8,565 nucleotides of DNA from Porticoccaceae bacterium (lineage in GTDB: Bacteria > Pseudomonadota > Gammaproteobacteria > Pseudomonadales > Porticoccaceae): positions 1 to 8,565 of the forward strand of contig JAFMBU010000064.1 of NCBI GenBank assembly GCA_017858295.1, written 5' to 3'. Below, piece after piece: positions 1 to 4,691 of this stretch (the first letter of the stretch is position 1; each line of letters begins with the position of its first letter). The notes under the pieces were generated by a model, which did no database searches, was not told the origin of the DNA, and saw only the letters and a program-made list of their open reading frames with translations. The position numbers and the translations under genes are program-made.

Positions 1-734
1 GAAGGCATATCACGATCAGTATAAAGCGCCGTCACACGTTTTCCCTCCAGCTTAAAACCCCTCACCTCGGCCGCGAGAAACTCACCACCCTGCTGCTGAA
101 ATAACCTAAATAGACTCCGTGACAGAGCCAAGGGCGACAGCGTCTGAGCACCAGCTGGCACCAATACAGCACCGGCCAATCCAGATCGCAAGTTGGGTTC
201 AAGATCAGCCAACTCTGAGCCATCAATTAACTGATAGTCCACATCCCGACGCTGGTAATAGCTGCAATTTAACCTTGCCGCGGCGAACTGACTGGGGGTT
301 TCATTTATATAGAGTGTACCCTCTTGCCGCAGCAGTGCTCGAGCGCCAGCCTTGTCCACTAGAGGCTGCAAATAATCCAGTGCCCGACTCGACAGGGCAC
401 TGATGGCAGCAGATGACTGATCCGCTTTTGCTGGCGAGCTACTACTTAGAAAGCGTGCAAACCAGGGCAGTAAGCGCGGCGCATAAGCGGGACGCAGAGC
501 AATTGGTGCCATCCGCTGCAATAGCATATGGGGGATCTCTTTCCAGATACCAGGCATGGCCTCGGGATGAACTGAACCAACGGAAATAATGCCTGCATTG
601 CCCGAACTTGTGCCCTCACCCGGAGGCATGCGATCAATAAGGGTCACCTGACGCCCCTTCTCTTGCAGATAGAGGGCCGTGCAAATACCGACTATGCCTG
701 CGCCAACAACCACTGTTTCAGGGTCTTTTTTCAT
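1..734 (-). CDS. FAD-dependent oxidoreductase, DadA/DAO family (partial, C-terminus outside window)
   Basis: Reading the minus strand from an ATG at 734 gives 244 codons without a stop, up to the left edge. The protein begins MKKDPETVVVGAGIVG: a Rossmann dinucleotide-binding motif GAGIVG at residues 11-16, with an acidic residue (D34 in LIDR) ending the second strand where the FAD ribose is bound. It is followed by GTSSGNAGIIS (about 41-51), the Ser-Gly-Asn-Ala-Gly segment typical of D-amino acid dehydrogenases and other DAO-fold (COG0665) flavoenzymes. Known members oxidise amines or amino acids and pass electrons to the respiratory chain or to oxygen. The exact substrate is not readable, because the substrate-binding and C-terminal FAD parts are missing. 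The Shine-Dalgarno is weak, but no in-frame start lies further upstream and the Rossmann motif sits at the normal distance from this ATG. A terminator (886-920) separates it from the tRNA unit upstream, so it should have its own promoter in 735-885; I see no convincing one. Confidence 0.85.
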   Translation of the reverse strand, partial: MKKDPETVVVGAGIVGICTALYLQEKGRQVTLIDRMPPGEGTSSGNAGIISVGSVHPEAMPGIWKEIPHMLLQRMAPIALRPAYAPRLLPWFARFLSSSSPAKADQSSAAISALSSRALDYLQPLVDKAGARALLRQEGTLYINETPSQFAAARLNCSYYQRRDVDYQLIDGSELADLEPNLRSGLAGAVLVPAGAQTLSPLALSRSLFRLFQQQGGEFLAAEVRGFKLEGKRVTALYTDRDMP

Positions 735-885
735 GCGTGGATAAATCTCGTCGTCGGACTGCTGGGCAAAAAAAGGTCGATGAATTGAGGGTGAGAATAT
801 AGCAATCAATCAGGCAGCGATAGCGCGCTAACAATTTGACTGAAGCACAGGCAATTTTAGACGAAATACCCACAGCACTTAGATG

Positions 886-920
886 AAAAAACCCCTGCAA
901 GCTTGAGCCTGCAGGGGTTT
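886..920 (-). terminator. Intrinsic terminator of the tRNA-Val unit
   Basis: A perfect 11-bp inverted repeat (889-899 with 910-920, arms AAACCCCTGCA / TGCAGGGGTTT) encloses a 10-base loop that can itself pair partly (GCT/AGC). Read on the minus strand, the hairpin ends in a run of six T (complement of A886-891). It lies about 70 bases downstream of the tRNA 3' end and before the next minus-strand gene, so it most likely ends the tRNA transcript. Only three T follow on the plus strand. A further 6-bp hairpin (961-966 with 970-975) lies in the trailer between tRNA and terminator. Confidence 0.85.
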
Positions 921-990
921 CAAAATCATCGCGACAAGTTGGACTGTAAATCAGCAATCCCAGAGCTGCGCTCTGCTTAATCTGAAGAAC

Positions 991-1067
991 TGGTAGGAAC
1001 ACGCAGACTCGAACTGCGGACCCCTTGCATGTCATGCAAGTGCTCTAACCAACTGAGCTATGCTCCT
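991..1067 (-). tRNA. tRNA-Val, anticodon GAC
   Basis: Minus-strand reading gives a complete 77-nt cloverleaf. The acceptor stem AGGAGCA pairs with TGTTCCT through all seven positions, including one G-U pair. It is followed by discriminator A and a genome-encoded CCA at 993-991. The D arm is GCTC-AGTTGGTTA-GAGC, the anticodon stem is CTTGC/GCAAG with loop ATGACAT, and the T arm is CGCAG-TTCGAGT-CTGCG. The anticodon GAC (plus-strand 1033-1031) reads GUC/GUU valine codons. The pattern closely follows gammaproteobacterial tRNA-Val(GAC), for example the GGGTC variable region. The A at loop position 32 faces U at position 38, so the anticodon stem could extend by one pair. It is a single-tRNA unit with its own promoter and terminator, and it diverges from manC. 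Confidence 0.97.
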
Positions 1068-1086
1068 ACGACTCTTCAACGGGCGC

Positions 1087-1115
1087 ATTCTACACAAGCC
1101 CCTCAACTCTGCCAA
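1087..1115 (-). promoter_or_regulatory. Sigma-70 promoter of tRNA-Val
   Basis: On the minus strand a -35 box TTGGCA (1115-1110) is followed after exactly 17 bases by a -10 box TAGAAT (1092-1087). Each differs from consensus at one position. The bases just after the -10 are GCGCCCG, a GC-rich discriminator typical of stable-RNA promoters under stringent (ppGpp) control. Transcription should start near 1080, leaving a 5' leader of about 13 nt for RNase P to remove. Box sequence and spacing are seen directly; stringent control is inferred from known tRNA/rRNA promoters. Confidence 0.85.
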
Positions 1116-1157
1116 GGAAATTCAAGACAATTCGAACTACAGTTAAACAGGTAACAA

Positions 1158-1183
1158 CTTATCGGCGAATAAGACTTTTTTTT
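1158..1183 (+). promoter_or_regulatory. Weak hairpin plus T-tract in the manC leader (possible attenuator)
   Basis: A short 5-bp inverted repeat (CTTAT 1158-1162, ATAAG 1169-1173, loop of six) is followed after two bases by eight T (1176-1183), ending 33 bp before the manC start codon. The layout resembles an intrinsic terminator, but the stem is short and AT-rich, so it may do nothing or terminate only partly. No convincing promoter for manC could be assigned in 1116-1216. Confidence 0.25.
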
Positions 1184-1216
1184 AAACGGATTTACATCGA
1201 TCTAAAAGGATTTTAC

Positions 1217-2626
1217 ATGCTCCAACCTGTGATTATTGCTGGCGGCTCTGGTACTCGACTCTGGCCTCTATCGCGACAACTCTATCCCAAACAGTTCTTA
1301 CCTCTTGTGGATGACAAGACCATGTTTCAGGCGACCTTGGCGCGCTTGCAGGACTTGCACTGCGCGCCACCGATTATTGTCTGCAATGAAGATCATCGTT
1401 TTATCGCCGCAGAACAGTTGCGCCTGGCAGGCGCGGAGCACAACGGCATTATTTTAGAACCCTGTGGCCGCAATACAGCACCGGCCATCTGTCTCGCAGC
1501 ACTACTGGCCAAGGATATAGACCCAGATACCACACTGCTGGTGCTGCCAGCAGATCATCATATGGACAATCCCCAGGCGTTTCTGGCAGCCATAAGTGCC
1601 GCAGAAGAATCAGCTGCAGCGGGAGCGCTGGTCACCTTCGGCATTAAACCCAGTTATGCGGCCACCGGCTATGGCTATATAAAAAGCGCCGAGCCACTGA
1701 TCGGTGGTCAACCGCAAAAGATCGGCAAGTTTATTGAAAAGCCGGATCTTGAGCGCGCCGAGGAATTAATAGCCAGTGGTGATTACCTCTGGAATAGCGG
1801 CATATTTATGTTTCGCGGCGATACTTTTCTCAAGGAGCTAGAGACACTGCGCCCCGATATTTACGATGCCTGCCAACAGTCATGGCAGACCAGCGCAGTG
1901 GATATGGATTTTGTCCGCCCAGATACCAATCTCTTCTCTGCCTGCCCAGCCGAATCGATTGACTATGCGGTGATGGAAAAAACCACCAACGCCATGGTGA
2001 TGCCAATGGACCCTCAGTGGAACGACTTAGGCAGCTGGTCATCACTGCTCGATCTGCTACCAAAGAATCGCCAAGGCAATGTTGAAATTGGCGACACCAT
2101 AGCTATTGAGAGCAGTAATAACTATGTGCATGCTGAAAATAAGCTGGTAGCTACACTGGGTACCAATGATCTGGTGATAGTGGACACCAAAGATGCATTG
2201 CTGGTGGCCCATAAGGATCATGTGGAGAAGGTTAAGCAGCTAGTTGATATTCTCAAGGCCGAACAGCGCTCGGAATATATTCATCACCGCGAAGTCTATC
2301 GACCCTGGGGTAAATACGACTCCATGGATCAAGGCGCACGCTTTCAGGTAAAGCGCATCACCGTGAAGCCCGAAGCCAAGCTCTCTGTGCAGATGCACCA
2401 TCATCGCGCCGAGCACTGGGTGGTCGTTAGCGGCACCGCCAAGGTCTGTATAGACAATGTGGAGCACCTGATCTGTGAGAACCAGTCAGTGTATATTCCT
2501 ATAGGCGCAGTCCACAGCCTCGAAAATCCCGGCAAAATTGCCATAGAGTTGATTGAAATACAGTCTGGGACCTATTTAGGAGAGGACGATATTGTCCGCT
2601 TTGAGGATCTCTATGGGCGCACCTGA
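1217..2626 (+). CDS. manC: Mannose-1-phosphate guanylyltransferase / mannose-6-phosphate isomerase (type II, bifunctional)
   Basis: This cytoplasmic enzyme (ManC/CpsB/AlgA/XanB family) makes GDP-mannose from mannose-1-phosphate and GTP. Its C-terminal cupin domain interconverts fructose-6-phosphate and mannose-6-phosphate. The 469-residue length is normal for the fused form. Seen in order: nucleotidyltransferase signature GGSGTRLWPLSR (9-20) with PKQFLPL (24-30), EPCGRNTAPA (81-90), LPADH (110-114), the sugar-phosphate-binding FIEKPD (172-177), WNSGIF (192-197), ESIDYAVMEK (246-255) and WNDLGSW (268-274). The cupin part follows with RPWG (362-365), the metal-ligand motif QMHHHRAEHW (392-401) and the conserved end YLGEDDIVRFEDLYGR (453-468). 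Both active sites look intact. The start is supported by AAGGA at 1206-1210, six bases before ATG. Its last 51 bp overlap the 3' end of ugd on the other strand. GDP-mannose feeds surface polysaccharides; no alginate or capsule cluster is visible, so the end product is unknown. Confidence 0.96.
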   Translation: MLQPVIIAGGSGTRLWPLSRQLYPKQFLPLVDDKTMFQATLARLQDLHCAPPIIVCNEDHRFIAAEQLRLAGAEHNGIILEPCGRNTAPAICLAALLAKDIDPDTTLLVLPADHHMDNPQAFLAAISAAEESAAAGALVTFGIKPSYAATGYGYIKSAEPLIGGQPQKIGKFIEKPDLERAEELIASGDYLWNSGIFMFRGDTFLKELETLRPDIYDACQQSWQTSAVDMDFVRPDTNLFSACPAESIDYAVMEKTTNAMVMPMDPQWNDLGSWSSLLDLLPKNRQGNVEIGDTIAIESSNNYVHAENKLVATLGTNDLVIVDTKDALLVAHKDHVEKVKQLVDILKAEQRSEYIHHREVYRPWGKYDSMDQGARFQVKRITVKPEAKLSVQMHHHRAEHWVVVSGTAKVCIDNVEHLICENQSVYIPIGAVHSLENPGKIAIELIEIQSGTYLGEDDIVRFEDLYGRT

Positions 2627-3997
2627 GATATTAGCCGATTCATTGTCTGCGATTGACTCACTGCTTGGCAGGTGATTCTGACGACCAATGGCAAAGTACT
2701 GAAGTCCATACTCCTGCAGGCGTTTCGGATCATAGAGATTACGGCCATCAAAGATCACTGGATGGGTTAGCGCTGCTTTAATTTCGTTAAAGTCCGGTGA
2801 CCAAAATGGCTTCCACTCGGTGCACACTACCAACACATCAGCCCCGCTAAGGGCCGCCTCTTTGGTACCGCAGAGCAGCAGATCATCGCGCACGCCATAA
2901 ATAGTCTGAGTAGCTTCCATGGCGTGGGGATCATAAGCCCGCACTGTGGCTCCCTGGCGCCACAATGCCTCCATCAAAAGACGACTGGGTGCCTCACGCA
3001 TATCGTCGGTACCGGGCTTAAAGGCCAAGCCCCAGAGCGCCACGGTCACACCCTGCAAGTTGCCATTGAAATAGTCCGACAGTTTGTCGAATAGACGCTG
3101 CTTTTGTTCGTCGTTTACCGCTGTCACCGCACTTAATAGCTTAGGTTGGTACCCCGCATTGATTGCCGTGGCCTCCATGGCCCGCAGGTCCTTGGGAAAG
3201 CAGGAACCGCCAAAACCGCAGCCGGGATAAATAAAGCTGTAGCCGATGCGCGCATCGGAACCCATACCAATCCTCACCTGTTCAATATCCGCTCCCACCA
3301 GCTCGGCGATATTGGCAATTTCATTGATAAAACTGATTTTGGTCGCCAGCATGGAGTTAGCCGCATACTTGGTTAACTCCGCAGAGCGCACATCCATAAA
3401 GATCAGCTTGTCCCGCTGGCGATTATAGGGGGCGTAGAGCTCATGCATCATCTCTTCGACTCGAGCGCAGTCGGTGCCAACAATAATTCTGTCAGGGCGA
3501 GTAAAGTCAGCCAGTGCCGCGCCCTCTTTGAGAAACTCTGGATTCGACGCAACGCTGAACTCTAAATCAACTTTGCGTGTATCCAGCGCCGCCTGAATTT
3601 GCTCGGTTACTAAATCGGCGCTGCCCACAGGAACCGTAGACTTGTTTACCACCACCTTGAAGTCGTCCATATGCTCGCCAATAGTGCTGGCCACATTGAG
3701 TACATACTGCAGATCAGCGGAGCCATCGTCATTGGCCGGGGTACCCACGCCGATAAAAATCATCTCAGCATGCTGCACGGCCATTGCCGCGTCAGTAGTA
3801 AATTTAATACTGCCATCAGCCAGTGAACTGCTGAGATAGCCTTCTAGCCCCGGCTCATAAATCGGCACATGGCCCGCATTCAGGGCGTCGACTTTGGCCT
3901 GGTCTATATCGACACAGATCACTTGGTTGCCCACATTGGCGAAACAGGCTCCAGTCACTAGCCCCACGTACCCACTTCCAAAAATTGTTATCTTCAA
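2576..3997 (-). CDS. ugd: UDP-glucose 6-dehydrogenase
   Basis: Oxidises UDP-glucose twice with NAD+ to UDP-glucuronate, a cytoplasmic precursor for acidic polysaccharides. The proposed start is TTG at 3997 (473 residues): AGGGA precedes it by six bases, and the protein then begins with KITIFGSGYVG, the normal N-terminus of the family. An in-frame ATG at 4042 would add 15 residues but has no Shine-Dalgarno. Seen: GSGYVG nucleotide-binding loop (7-12), EPGLEGYL (48-55), GVGTP (83-87), KSTVPVG (119-125), NPEFLKEG (152-159), K210 in ELTKYAANS, GFGGSCFPKD with catalytic Cys266 and Asp270, and the C-terminal domain with LAFKPGTDDMREAPS (324-338). The spacing of K210, C266 and D270 matches the Lys-Cys-Asp set of characterised UGDHs. 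CGFGGSCFPKD, rather than the form seen in AlgD, favours UDP-glucose over GDP-mannose. After the usual end near YFAIGR (434-439) a polar tail of about 34 residues follows; the last 16 are encoded antisense to manC. Confidence 0.94.
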   Translation of the reverse strand: MKITIFGSGYVGLVTGACFANVGNQVICVDIDQAKVDALNAGHVPIYEPGLEGYLSSSLADGSIKFTTDAAMAVQHAEMIFIGVGTPANDDGSADLQYVLNVASTIGEHMDDFKVVVNKSTVPVGSADLVTEQIQAALDTRKVDLEFSVASNPEFLKEGAALADFTRPDRIIVGTDCARVEEMMHELYAPYNRQRDKLIFMDVRSAELTKYAANSMLATKISFINEIANIAELVGADIEQVRIGMGSDARIGYSFIYPGCGFGGSCFPKDLRAMEATAINAGYQPKLLSAVTAVNDEQKQRLFDKLSDYFNGNLQGVTVALWGLAFKPGTDDMREAPSRLLMEALWRQGATVRAYDPHAMEATQTIYGVRDDLLLCGTKEAALSGADVLVVCTEWKPFWSPDFNEIKAALTHPVIFDGRNLYDPKRLQEYGLQYFAIGRQNHLPSSESIADNESANISGAPIEILKADNIVLS

Positions 3998-4047
3998 AAC
4001 AGATCCCTGTTCAATTGTTGACGTCCTGTAAATATAGACCATAGAAC

Positions 4048-4083
4048 TTAATTCAAAGCTGAATTAAACAATGCTGAAAGCAT
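4048..4083. promoter_or_regulatory. Two adjacent small palindromes upstream of ugd
   Basis: A perfect 7-bp inverted repeat, TTAATTC (4048-4054) and GAATTAA (4061-4067) separated by six bases, is followed by a perfect 5-bp hairpin ATGCT-gaa-AGCAT (4071-4083). The first lies where the -35 region of ugd would be if the TATATT at 4031-4036 is its -10. This could be an operator for a dimeric regulator, but short AT-rich palindromes also arise by chance. Confidence 0.25.
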
Positions 4084-4197
4084 CGCTCTCCCGGCACTCC
4101 TGCTGCGGAAAATAGCGTCGTTTAATTTTTATCCAAGTGAATTTTTATTGTGAAATAGAAATAACTAAATGAGATTTGTAGTAGCTAATAAAATATC

Positions 4198-4311
4198 TAT
4201 TCAATAATAAATATACTTGCAAATATTGAATATTCTTAAATAGCTAGCATCGCGCACCTATCAAACGGTAATAAAAAACTCTTTTTATATTCGCTAATGG
4301 ATTATTCAATA
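4198..4311. repeat. Three copies of TATTCAATA (two direct, one inverted)
   Basis: The 9-mer TATTCAATA occurs at 4198-4206 and 4303-4311, and its exact reverse complement TATTGAATA at 4224-4232. The first two copies in order form a perfect inverted repeat with a 17-base spacer. The surroundings are very AT-rich, which raises the chance of random recurrence. If real, they would be binding sites for a regulator of the receptor gene or of ugd. Confidence 0.3.
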
Positions 4312-4429
4312 GGTACTAAGTCTCTATAACCGACGCTTGGCCGAAATAGACATGACTATGGCGCGTTATGACAGTGCTTGTGGGTGGTCATGGGCTAATA
4401 TGATTCCCAGTTGAAATTTTCAGTATTTG

Positions 4430-4458
4430 GCTAAGCCCCACGCAATAACTGGCTTAGC
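4430..4458. repeat. 8-bp perfect inverted repeat (possible hairpin)
   Basis: GCTAAGCC (4430-4437) and GGCTTAGC (4451-4458) are exact reverse complements around a 13-base loop. Neither strand has a T-run after the stem, so it does not look like an intrinsic terminator. It lies about 235 bp upstream of the receptor start, in the less AT-rich part of the spacer. An operator, a structured untranslated leader or a relic of a lost gene are all possible. Confidence 0.35.
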
Positions 4459-4691
4459 TTGGCTGCAGGACTTCAATTTTAAATTCAAACTTGTTGTATG
4501 AACGTTACGTTAAAGACCCAGATAAAATCGACAATAAAAAAAATAGCTAAATAAAAAGCTGGGATATTTTTTAAACACTTCAAAAACCCTCTATTTACAT
4601 GGCGTTAAAAGCCTCAAAAAGGGTATTCCTAGCTAGTTAGAAAAATTATAAATGCGGAAAAACCGCTTCAATAGCAATCAGGGGAAGACCA

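Larger units (their letters stand above)
3998..4691. other. AT-rich divergent intergenic region between ugd and the TonB receptor gene
   Basis: This is 694 bp without a credible gene. It must hold the promoters of ugd (minus) and of the receptor (plus). Candidate -10 boxes only: TATATT on the minus strand (4036-4031), which would put the ugd transcript start just upstream of the TTG start, and TAAAAT (4523-4528) or TATAAA (4647-4652) on the plus strand. None has a good -35 at proper spacing. The stretch 4130-4320 is very AT-rich, while 4320-4470 is closer to the genome average. Small inverted repeats at 4048-4067, 4071-4083, 4198-4232, 4430-4458 and 4654-4666 are listed separately or in the findings. 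The longest plus-strand reading frame examined (4352-4414, 20 codons) has no ribosome site. No Fur box or other named operator was recognised. Confidence 0.7.

Noticed and set aside
119..403. Plus-strand 94-codon frame at the left edge
   Set aside because: It is antisense to the oxidoreductase, whose motifs are clear in the other strand; the composition is that of a shadow frame.
718..1035. Minus-strand 105-codon open frame covering the region between oxidoreductase and tRNA
   Set aside because: It starts inside the tRNA, runs through the terminator hairpin and overlaps the oxidoreductase start. It has no ribosome site and no recognisable domain.
991..1067. tRNA gene as an integration site for a mobile element
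   Set aside because: No integrase gene and no repeat of the tRNA 3' end were seen in the window; the tRNA is flanked by its own promoter and terminator.
1217..3997. Alginate or capsule biosynthesis cluster around manC and ugd
   Set aside because: Only the two precursor enzymes are present, they are convergent, and no polymerase, glycosyltransferase or export gene is in view. The dehydrogenase motif is that of Ugd, not AlgD.
4352..4414. Short plus-strand frame of 20 codons in the spacer upstream of the receptor
   Set aside because: No ribosome site, no similarity that I recognise, and a length expected by chance. A gene relic cannot be excluded but is not supported.
3998..4691. Fur box or other named iron-type operator before the TonB receptor
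   Set aside because: I looked for a GATAATGATAATCATTATC-like palindrome and found none, so iron regulation and a siderophore role are not supported.
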